Shown here piece by piece: positions 1 through 5,055 of a stretch of DNA of 7,207 nt (position 1 is its first letter; each line of letters opens with the position of its first letter). Both the position numbers and the translations under genes were made by a program. The stretch spans positions 1 through 7,207 of the forward strand of contig JAQTPO010000099.1 in NCBI GenBank assembly GCA_028712845.1, given 5' to 3'. The notes beneath the pieces were generated by a model. That model was given only the letters and a program-made list of their open reading frames with translations, ran no database searches and was not told the origin of the DNA. The DNA is from Dehalococcoidales bacterium (GTDB lineage: Bacteria; Chloroflexota; Dehalococcoidia; Dehalococcoidales; Fen-1064).

Positions 1-1
1 G

Positions 2-30
2 TTGACAGGATGTGCTTTTTGTTTTATTAT
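2..30 (+). promoter_or_regulatory. Sigma-70-type promoter of the small membrane protein gene
   Basis: A perfect -35 hexamer TTGACA (2-7) is followed after exactly 17 bases by TATTAT (25-30), which matches the -10 consensus at five of six positions. The expected start of transcription is near 37, giving a leader of about 50 bases before the ATG at 89. Seen directly in the sequence; activity is inferred. Confidence 0.75.
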
Positions 31-49
31 ACCTAGCAAGTCTAGGTAT
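29..49. promoter_or_regulatory. Perfect 8-bp dyad over the -10/start region, candidate operator
   Basis: ATACCTAG (29-36), five bases CAAGT, then CTAGGTAT (42-49) form a perfect inverted repeat. It begins at the last two bases of the -10 box and covers the expected transcription start, where a bound repressor would block polymerase. The regulator is unknown. It could instead be a hairpin at the 5' end of the transcript. Confidence 0.45.
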
Positions 50-76
50 GCTTGCCTATGTAGTTAATAGACAAGC

Positions 77-83
77 AAGGAGG
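77..83 (+). promoter_or_regulatory. Ribosome binding site deciding start at 89
   Basis: AAGGAGG is a near-perfect Shine-Dalgarno sequence with five bases to ATG 89 and only two to TTG 86, so it selects the ATG. Confidence 0.8.
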
Positions 84-88
84 AATTG

Positions 89-478
89 ATGAAACGGTGT
101 ATGGGAATGATTGTTGCTTTGGTAGGAGTGGCAAGTCTTGTCTTAGGTATCATATTTATCGTACAAGCCGGCTCTGCAAGGCAGGAAGTCGCTGATTCGA
201 TAGCGCCCCTGAAAATATCAGAGGTAAATGCCAAGTACGATGCAGTTAAAGCGAAGCAGGCACAGCTAATGTCGGCTGAGGAACCCAAAATACAGGCAGG
301 TCAAGCCCAACCAAGCGCTATGTATAACTATCTTACAGTACAGAAAGTCGGATTGGGATTAACCAGGACTAATATCGGGGTTGCCGGGTTCTTGCAGACC
401 AGTGGAATCATAGATATCATACTGGGTATCGGTTTGTTATTAGCCGGTATGGCGATGCTCAAAAAAACAACCACCTAG
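89..478 (+). CDS. Small two-helix membrane protein of unknown function
   Basis: I do not recognise this 129-residue protein. A basic start (K2, R3) is followed by a hydrophobic segment at about 5-26. A polar, Ala/Lys/Gln-rich middle (about 27-95) follows, then a second hydrophobic segment at about 105-124 and a short tail with K125-K126. This pattern suggests both ends in the cytoplasm and the middle loop outside. The first helix could be misread as a signal peptide, but the second helix would still anchor the protein. The start is ATG 89 because AAGGAGG (77-83) lies five bases before it; the in-frame TTG at 86 is too close to that site. The gene has its own strong promoter and a dyad at the start of transcription, and rsmI downstream has a separate promoter, so it is probably transcribed alone and possibly regulated. 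No enzymatic motif is visible. Confidence 0.75.
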   Translation: MKRCMGMIVALVGVASLVLGIIFIVQAGSARQEVADSIAPLKISEVNAKYDAVKAKQAQLMSAEEPKIQAGQAQPSAMYNYLTVQKVGLGLTRTNIGVAGFLQTSGIIDIILGIGLLLAGMAMLKKTTT

Positions 479-549
479 TCAATATCAAAGCTGTTCATAA
501 CCGTATCAAAGATTTGTCTTCTCTTAAGCGTGGTGGGATGACAAAAACA

Positions 550-578
550 TAGACTCTGATTCCATAGTAAGTTATAAT
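550..578 (+). promoter_or_regulatory. Promoter of rsmI, close to the start codon
   Basis: TAGACT (550-555, four of six matches to TTGACA), a 17-base spacer and a perfect TATAAT (573-578). Transcription should start near 584-586. The -10 box overlaps the upstream in-frame ATG at 577, which therefore would not be in the transcript made from this promoter. The rest of the 479-549 spacer shows no clear terminator. Confidence 0.6.
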
Positions 579-588
579 GACTTTGTTT

Positions 589-1404
589 ATGCGCACGCTT
601 TATATTGTGGCAACCCCAATCGGTAATCTGGAAGACATCTCTCTGCGCGCTCTGCGTGTTCTGAAAGAGGTCAAACTCATTGCCGCCGAAGACACCCGGA
701 AGACAAGCCGCTTACTGACCCATTACCGGATTAGCACGCCGATGACCAGCTACTACGAGCACAATAAATTGGTCAAGCTCAACCGCATGCTGAGCTATCT
801 GGATGAAGGAGATGTAGCGCTGGTCTCAGAGGCAGGAATGCCGGGCATCTCCGACCCCGGTTATGAGCTAATAGCAGCGGCTTTAGAACACGGCATACCT
901 GTCGTGCCTTTACCCGGTGCCTCGGCAGTAACCACAGCGCTGGCTGTTTCCGGTCTGCCCACTGACAGGTTCACCTTTTTAGGCTTCCTGCCGAATAAAT
1001 CCACCGGACGGCGGCATCTGCTGGAAAGCGTCAAAATGGAAAAAGGCACACTCATCATTCTGGAAGCGCCGCACCGCCTGCAAGCCTCATTGAAAGACAT
1101 CCTATCAGTTTTGGGAGACAGGCGGATGGCGGCTTGCCGTGAGCTTACAAAAATCCACGAGGAAATCTACCGCGGTACTATCAGTCAGGCAATTTCACAC
1201 TTCACTGCACCGAAAGGCGAATTTACACTGGTCATCGAAGGTAACAGGGAAACAACCCAGCCCGTGCTCACTGAAGAAATCGGGGGGAAACTTAAGGCTT
1301 TACACCACTCCGGCGTCTCTGCTAAAGAAGCGATTGCCGGGCTAGCCGCCGAAACCGGTTTATCCAAGCGCGAGCTTTATCGTGCGTGGCTTGAGCAAAT
1401 TTGA
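589..1404 (+). CDS. rsmI: 16S rRNA (cytidine(1402)-2'-O)-methyltransferase RsmI
   Basis: RsmI uses S-adenosylmethionine to methylate the 2'-hydroxyl of C1402 in the decoding centre of 16S rRNA, acting on the small subunit in the cytoplasm. The 271-residue protein has the tetrapyrrole-methylase fold signatures in order: ATPIGNLEDIS (8-18), EDTR (34-37), SEAGMPGISDPG (80-91), PGASA (109-113) and ELTKIHEEIYRG (185-196). A C-terminal helical, HTH-like region (about 225-271) is typical of full-length family members. I chose ATG 589 over ATG 577: it gives the usual short N-terminus before LYIVATPIGNL, and the TATAAT -10 box covers 577. Neither start has a Shine-Dalgarno sequence, so the mRNA is probably leaderless or nearly so. 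The downstream zinc-ribbon gene begins 54 bases after the stop, with a promoter candidate starting at the stop codon. Function is secure; the start is probable. Confidence 0.95.
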   Translation: MRTLYIVATPIGNLEDISLRALRVLKEVKLIAAEDTRKTSRLLTHYRISTPMTSYYEHNKLVKLNRMLSYLDEGDVALVSEAGMPGISDPGYELIAAALEHGIPVVPLPGASAVTTALAVSGLPTDRFTFLGFLPNKSTGRRHLLESVKMEKGTLIILEAPHRLQASLKDILSVLGDRRMAACRELTKIHEEIYRGTISQAISHFTAPKGEFTLVIEGNRETTQPVLTEEIGGKLKALHHSGVSAKEAIAGLAAETGLSKRELYRAWLEQI

Positions 1405-1429
1405 GATTATTAGTGTATATTATTATAAG
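1401..1429 (+). promoter_or_regulatory. Promoter candidate for the zinc-ribbon/metG operon
   Basis: TTGAGA (1401-1406, five of six) overlaps the rsmI stop codon. A 17-base spacer leads to TATAAG (1424-1429, five of six). The expected start near 1436 would leave a leader of about 23 bases. The surrounding DNA is AT-rich, so other -10 registers such as TATTAT at 1421 are possible. Confidence 0.5.
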
Positions 1430-1445
1430 GACAATATCTACTGTT

Positions 1446-1452
1446 GGGAGGA
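1446..1452 (+). promoter_or_regulatory. Ribosome binding site deciding the GTG start at 1459
   Basis: GGGAGGA lies six bases before GTG 1459. It follows directly on the TTG at 1444, so the TTG cannot be its start codon. Confidence 0.75.
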
Positions 1453-1458
1453 ATTAAG

Positions 1459-1701
1459 GTGAGAAGAGGTTGTATTTCACAGGGAAATATTCAGTGCGAT
1501 AGTTGCGGGATGACCGTGCCGTACGCCGGGCGGTATATGACGGTTGAAGAGAAAGACGGGGCAGAAAACGGCGAAGACGGTGAGACAAAAAACTATTGCG
1601 TAAAATGTTGCCTCGAAAAAAAGTATGCCGAATACCGTGAGGAGAAAGGGGAGAAGATTTTAACCTTCTTCTACGAAGAGAAAAAACTCCCCGCAAGCTA
1701 G
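1459..1701 (+). CDS. Small zinc-ribbon-like protein of unknown function, first gene of the metG operon
   Basis: This is an 80-residue protein with two CxxC pairs, C13-x2-C16 and C47-x2-C50, separated by 30 residues; C5 and C51 are also present. The spacing fits one zinc ribbon (treble-clef or rubredoxin-like) with a Gly/Glu/Asp-rich loop in between, followed by a charged Lys/Glu-rich helix (about 52-66) and a hydrophobic ILTFFYEE strand (67-74). There is no signal peptide or membrane helix, so it is probably cytoplasmic. The start is GTG 1459, set by GGGAGGA at 1446. It lies 61 bases before metG on the same strand with no terminator between them, so the two are probably cotranscribed. Its role is unknown: zinc or nucleic-acid binding is a guess from the cysteines. 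The coding status is supported by the ribosome site, the promoter upstream and the paired cysteines. Confidence 0.75.
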   Translation: MRRGCISQGNIQCDSCGMTVPYAGRYMTVEEKDGAENGEDGETKNYCVKCCLEKKYAEYREEKGEKILTFFYEEKKLPAS

Positions 1702-1712
1702 AGTTGCAATTG

Positions 1713-1739
1713 TCTCTTCTCCCTTGAGGGACGAGGAGA
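1713..1739 (+). other. RNA hairpin between the zinc-ribbon gene and metG
   Basis: Bases 1713-1723 pair with 1728-1739 around a TTGA loop: eleven pairs including one G-U, with C1732 bulged. No T-run follows, so it does not look like an intrinsic terminator. It sits about 11 bases before the metG ribosome site and could affect processing, attenuation or metG translation (see findings). No T-box features were found. Confidence 0.5.
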
Positions 1740-1762
1740 ATATTCGATAGGGTAAGGGATAA

Positions 1763-3424
1763 ATGAGCGAGAGAATCTTGGTTTGTGTTGCCTGGCCATA
1801 TGCTAATGGCTCGGTACATGTGGGACAAATGGCAGGGTGTTTTCTACCGGCTGATATTTTCGCCCGCTACCATCGCGTGAAAGGTAATGAAGTTCTGATG
1901 GTATCCGGCTCTGACCAGCACGGTACTCCTGTCACCATCAAGGCAGAGGTAGAAGGCAAGACCCCGAAGCAGGTAGTGGATTTTTATCACAACGAATTTC
2001 TTGATACCTGGCGGCGGTTCGGCATCACCTTCGACCTGTTCACCAATACAAGCACCGCCAATCACGCTCAGGTAGCGCAGGACTTCTTTTTGAAACTGCT
2101 GGAAAAGGGTTATATCTATAAGGACAGCGTGTCTCAGGCATACTGCGAAAAATGCCAGCGCTTCCTCCCCGACCGTTATGTAGAGGGAACCTGCCCCTTC
2201 TGTAAATCACCCAACGCTCGCGGCGACCAGTGTGAAGCCTGCGGCAAACCGCTCAACACACCTGAATTAATCGGCGGACGTTGCCGGCTGTGCGGCACAG
2301 CGCCGGTTTACCGTGATTCGGAGCACTTTTTCCTGAAATTGACCGCTTTTAACGAGCCGCTATTAGCATGGATAAAACAGCAGAACCACTGGCGCTCGAA
2401 TGTAGTGAATTTCACCACCCGCTATCTGGAAGAAGGCTTGAAAGACCGCGCCATCACCCGTGACATCGAATGGGGCGTGCCGGTGCCGGTCAAAGGCTAC
2501 GAACACAAACGACTCTACGTCTGGTTCGAGGCGGTTATCGGGTATCTGTCAGCCACCAAAGAATGGACAAAATCAAGCGGCAATGAAGAGAAATGGCATG
2601 ATTTCTGGCAGAAAGGATGTCGCAGCTACTACTTCATCGGCAAGGATAATATCGCCTTCCACACCATCATCTGGCCTGCGATGTTGATGGGTTACGGCGG
2701 ACTTAATCTTCCTTTCGATGTCCCCGCCAATGAGTTCCTGACCATCGAGGGCAAGAAGGTCTCCACCAGCCGCAACTGGGCAGTCTGGATGCCCGATTAT
2801 TTGAATAACTATGCACCCGACCCATTACGCTATTTGCTGTCCGCCAATATGCCGGAAACCAACGATTCGGACTTTTCCTGGCGGGAGTACGTGCGCCGCA
2901 ACAACGATGAACTGGTTGCCACCTATGGCAACCTGGTGCACAGGGTTTTGACTTTCACTTACCGTAACTTCGATGGCAAAGCGCCGACACCGCAGGGCAC
3001 AGATGGCGCCGACCAACGATTAAACACCCTGTGCGATGAGGTTTTCAAGGATGTGGATAATTATCTCGCACACTGCGAATTCAGGCAAGCGCTCAACCGC
3101 GCTATGTTCTTAGCCCACGAGGCAAACCGTTACCTCGATGGCAAAGCGCCATGGAAATCATTTAAAGTGGATAAGCAGATGGCGGCTAATTCCCTTTATA
3201 CGGCTATAAGAGCTATTTCCGCCTTGAAGACAATGTTCTATCCCTTCCTGCCTTTTAGCTCCCAGAAAGTACACGAGTATCTGGGCTTCGAAGGTAAAAT
3301 CGAAGATTCCGGCTGGGAAATATGCGCGCCCAAACCGGGGCAGAAACTGCTCGAGCCGCAAGCCCTGTTCACCAAGTTCGATGACGAACTGGTTGAAAAA
3401 GAAACTCAGAAGCTCGGCCACTGA
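1763..3424 (+). CDS. metG: Methionyl-tRNA synthetase
   Basis: MetRS charges tRNA-Met with methionine using ATP, in the cytoplasm. The 553-residue protein is a class I synthetase. Its N-terminal Rossmann half has AWPYANGSVHVGQ (10-22), where HVGQ (19-22) is the HIGH box, and GSDQHGTP (49-56). The inserted knuckle carries four CxxC pairs (C128/C131, C144/C147, C157/C160, C174/C177), the form expected to bind two zinc ions. VWFEAVIGYLSA (253-264) follows, then the KMSKS-type loop KVSTS (332-336) and a helical anticodon-binding domain (about 365-553). It ends there, without the C-terminal Trbp111/EMAP-like dimerisation domain of the 677-residue E. coli enzyme; such short forms are normal in many phyla. 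HVGQ departs from the common HxGH and KVSTS from KMSKS; Ser/Thr variants of KMSKS are known in the family. The start at ATG 1763 has AAGGG (1754-1758) four bases upstream. The polyprenyl synthase follows after 20 bases, implying an operon. Confidence 0.97.
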   Translation: MSERILVCVAWPYANGSVHVGQMAGCFLPADIFARYHRVKGNEVLMVSGSDQHGTPVTIKAEVEGKTPKQVVDFYHNEFLDTWRRFGITFDLFTNTSTANHAQVAQDFFLKLLEKGYIYKDSVSQAYCEKCQRFLPDRYVEGTCPFCKSPNARGDQCEACGKPLNTPELIGGRCRLCGTAPVYRDSEHFFLKLTAFNEPLLAWIKQQNHWRSNVVNFTTRYLEEGLKDRAITRDIEWGVPVPVKGYEHKRLYVWFEAVIGYLSATKEWTKSSGNEEKWHDFWQKGCRSYYFIGKDNIAFHTIIWPAMLMGYGGLNLPFDVPANEFLTIEGKKVSTSRNWAVWMPDYLNNYAPDPLRYLLSANMPETNDSDFSWREYVRRNNDELVATYGNLVHRVLTFTYRNFDGKAPTPQGTDGADQRLNTLCDEVFKDVDNYLAHCEFRQALNRAMFLAHEANRYLDGKAPWKSFKVDKQMAANSLYTAIRAISALKTMFYPFLPFSSQKVHEYLGFEGKIEDSGWEICAPKPGQKLLEPQALFTKFDDELVEKETQKLGH

Positions 3425-3433
3425 AAAAAGAGA

Positions 3434-3439
3434 GAGGGA
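3434..3439 (+). promoter_or_regulatory. Ribosome binding site supporting the TTG start at 3445
   Basis: Bases 3434-3439 (GAGGGA) lie five bases before TTG 3445, inside the 20-base metG/polyprenyl synthase gap. No in-frame ATG lies between the metG stop and the conserved start of the protein, so the TTG is the best start. Confidence 0.6.
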
Positions 3440-3444
3440 AGCCT

Positions 3445-4410
3445 TTGGAACTGAATGAAATCTATGCGCCCATTCAGAAAGACCTGATAGCGGTAGAGGA
3501 ACGGCTGAAATCGTTTGGTGTTGTTGACGCTCCCTGGTTAAATGATTTACTGGGTTACGCTTTGAAAGGCGGCGGTAAACGGCTCCGCCCTGCCCTGGCG
3601 ATTCTCTCCGCCAGCTTCTATGATTACAACCTGGAACGCCTGATGCCGATGGCAATGTCAGTGGAATTAATGCACCTGGCAACACTGGTGCATGATGATA
3701 CAATCGATAACTCCTTTGTCCGCTGGGGCAGACCGACTGTTAACAAGGTGTGGGGTATGGAAAAAGCAGTCCTGTTGGGCGATTATCTCTTTGCTAAAGC
3801 AGGCGCGCTGACTGCCGAGACGGAAAATATCCGGGTTATCAAACTCCTCCCCCAGACCCTGATGATAATCACCAATGGAGAACTGGCACAGGCAACCAGC
3901 GCCTTCAAACTGGAACAAACACGGGAACACTATTTCTTCAGAATCGCCTGCAAAACAGCGGCTCTTTTTGTCTTTGCCACCGAATCCGGAGCCGCATTGA
4001 GCAAAGCGCCGGAAAAATCCATTCAAATATTGCACGACTATGGCTACAATCTGGGAACTGCCTTTCAAATCATCGATGATATCCTTGATTTCATCGGGAC
4101 GGAGAAAGAGATGGGCAAACCGGTCGGCTCTGACCTCGCTCAGGGCACCGTTACCCTGCCGGCTTTGATGCTGATGGAACGATACCCGGAAGACAATCCG
4201 GTGAAAAAACTCTTTCAGGGTGGGGATAAAAAAGAGAACATCAAACAGACAATCGAAATGGTGCGTAACTCAAACATCATTCAGGAGTGTTTTGACGTTG
4301 CTTCCGAATACCGCACCAAAGCCTGTCAGAATCTAAAAAAACTACCCGAAAAAGAAACCCGCACTGCGTTGATGAATCTGGCAGATTTCATCGTAACCCG
4401 CAGAAGATAA
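3445..4410 (+). CDS. Long-chain (all-E) polyprenyl diphosphate synthase
   Basis: The family condenses isopentenyl diphosphate onto an allylic primer to make trans-polyprenyl diphosphates, usually the side chain of menaquinone or ubiquinone. The 321-residue protein carries GGGKRLRP (42-49), the first Asp-rich motif DDTID (84-88) and the second DDILD (211-215), which bind magnesium-diphosphate. It also has GKPVGSDLAQGTVTLPAL (224-241), the HepT/solanesyl-type version of the motif after the second Asp-rich box. Small residues just before the first Asp-rich motif (A79, T80) fit a long product rather than geranyl or farnesyl diphosphate, as in HepT/IspB-type enzymes; the exact chain length cannot be read. 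It starts at TTG 3445 behind a GAGGGA ribosome site and is the last gene of the metG operon. No HepS-like small subunit is next to it, so a homodimer or a partner elsewhere are both possible. Confidence 0.92.
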   Translation: MELNEIYAPIQKDLIAVEERLKSFGVVDAPWLNDLLGYALKGGGKRLRPALAILSASFYDYNLERLMPMAMSVELMHLATLVHDDTIDNSFVRWGRPTVNKVWGMEKAVLLGDYLFAKAGALTAETENIRVIKLLPQTLMIITNGELAQATSAFKLEQTREHYFFRIACKTAALFVFATESGAALSKAPEKSIQILHDYGYNLGTAFQIIDDILDFIGTEKEMGKPVGSDLAQGTVTLPALMLMERYPEDNPVKKLFQGGDKKENIKQTIEMVRNSNIIQECFDVASEYRTKACQNLKKLPEKETRTALMNLADFIVTRRR

Positions 4411-4422
4411 TCTCAATTAGAA

Positions 4423-4562
4423 TTGTCATTCCGTGCACTTGTCCCGTTCCTGAATCTAGTTCAGGACAAGACTTGTTACGGGATGAAACGGAATCCGGTT
4501 TTGTTATTCTGGATACCAGCCGGGGTTTACCCCGCACGAGATGCAAGGCTGGTATGACACAA
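4423..4562. repeat. Compound palindromic element (MITE/REP-like) between converging genes
   Basis: This element of about 140 bases has imperfect inverted ends, TGTCATTCC (4424-4432) and GGTATGACA (4551-4559), which pair at eight of nine positions. The left half nests ATTCCGT/ACGGAAT (4428-4434 with 4488-4494), TCCCGT/ACGGGA (4442-4447 with 4478-4483) and CCTGAA/TTCAGG (4449-4454 with 4460-4465). The right half has ATACCAGCC/GGCTGGTAT (4513-4521 with 4547-4555) enclosing CGGGG-TTTA-CCCCG (4521-4534). No open frame of interest lies inside. Ends of the TGTCATTCC type are common in dispersed palindromic repeats of bacterial genomes. It may also act as a two-way transcription barrier, although no T-run follows. 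Copy number cannot be judged from one window. Confidence 0.6.
4513..4555. terminator. Strong stem-loop downstream of the polyprenyl synthase and of moaE
   Basis: A perfect 9-bp stem (4513-4521 with 4547-4555) encloses a second 5-bp G/C stem with a TTTA loop. It lies between two convergent stop codons and is the strongest structure there, so it may end transcription from both sides. Neither strand shows a clear T-run after the stem, so an intrinsic terminator is only possible. Confidence 0.3.
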
Positions 4563-4601
4563 AAGAAATTGCCATTACTTCGACACATTAACTAAACTCG
4601 G

Positions 4602-4610
4602 TGTGGATAA
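4602..4610 (-). other. Single perfect DnaA-box sequence
   Basis: The minus strand reads TTATCCACA, the strict DnaA-box consensus, in the spacer between moaE and the palindromic element. No second box or AT-rich unwinding region is near, so it is not evidence of an origin, and a chance match is quite possible. Confidence 0.25.
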
Positions 4611-4642
4611 TTCGGAGCAAGGTCGATACAGAATCCGGTTGA

Positions 4643-5047
4643 CTAACCGCCATCTAAAAAGCTACCGTCTTCATAGGTCTCTATCTTATGAGTCGGCAGG
4701 GATTCTTTGAAACGATTGATGATGTACTGACAAGCGGCAAAACCCTCTGCCCGATGACCTGCCGCTACCGCCACCACCAGATTAATATCCCCTACCCTGA
4801 GTTTGCCGATGCGGTGTGTGAAGGCAATATTTTCCACCTGCCACTTCTGTTTGGTTTCGTTGACAATTTCCCGCAATCTGTTTACGGCTTTACCGTCTCT
4901 GTCCTGATATTCCACCGAGACAACTCTTTTGCCGTGGGAATTATCGCGGATTAAGCCGACATAGGTTGCCACACAACCACTGCTAACTGTTTTAGCACGA
5001 TTGATTACCTGCTCAGGAGATATCGGTTCGCGGGTAATCTCAATCAT
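4643..5047 (-). CDS. moaE: Molybdopterin synthase catalytic subunit MoaE
   Basis: MoaE, with the thiocarboxylated MoaD protein, inserts the dithiolene sulfurs into precursor Z (cyclic pyranopterin monophosphate) to give molybdopterin, in the cytoplasm. The 134-residue protein has SGCVATYVGLIRDNSHG (23-39), with R34 matching the family's conserved arginine, and THRIGKLRVGD (77-87). AAGHRAEGFAACQYII (95-110) carries the H98-R99 pair. RFKESLPTHKIE (112-123) contains K114 and K121, with the same seven-residue spacing as the two active-site lysines K119 and K126 of E. coli MoaE. It is a little shorter at the C-terminus than E. coli MoaE (150 residues). It starts 8 bases after the ftsH stop with no strong ribosome site, so it is probably cotranscribed and translationally coupled with ftsH. 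No moaD or other molybdenum cofactor gene is in the window. Confidence 0.95.
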   Translation of the reverse strand: MIEITREPISPEQVINRAKTVSSGCVATYVGLIRDNSHGKRVVSVEYQDRDGKAVNRLREIVNETKQKWQVENIAFTHRIGKLRVGDINLVVAVAAGHRAEGFAACQYIINRFKESLPTHKIETYEDGSFLDGG

Positions 5048-5055
5048 AATGGCTG

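Noticed and set aside
479..549. Intrinsic terminator after the small membrane protein gene
   Set aside because: Only a weak 6-bp TTTGTC/GACAAA pairing with a 21-base loop is present and no T-run follows.
577..588. Upstream ATG of rsmI
   Set aside because: It overlaps the perfect TATAAT box and adds residues not needed by the family; ATG 589 is a better start.
1702..1762. T-box or S-box riboswitch before metG
   Set aside because: The spacer is only 61 bases and shows no T-box sequence, specifier loop or SAM-aptamer layout; only the local hairpin and alternative pairings remain.
1454..1828. 124-codon open frame on the minus strand across the zinc-ribbon gene and the metG start
   Set aside because: It has no ribosome site and an Arg/Ser-rich composition typical of an antisense shadow; the plus-strand genes have clear starts and motifs.
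3158..3703. 181-codon open frame on the minus strand
   Set aside because: It is antisense to the end of metG and the start of the polyprenyl synthase, has no ribosome site or recognisable domain, and both overlapped genes are secure.
4388..4588. 66-codon open frame on the minus strand
   Set aside because: It runs through the palindromic element, and its sequence is dictated by the inverted repeats rather than by a protein.
4688..4954. 88-codon open frame on the plus strand
   Set aside because: Antisense to moaE, whose catalytic motifs are intact on the other strand.
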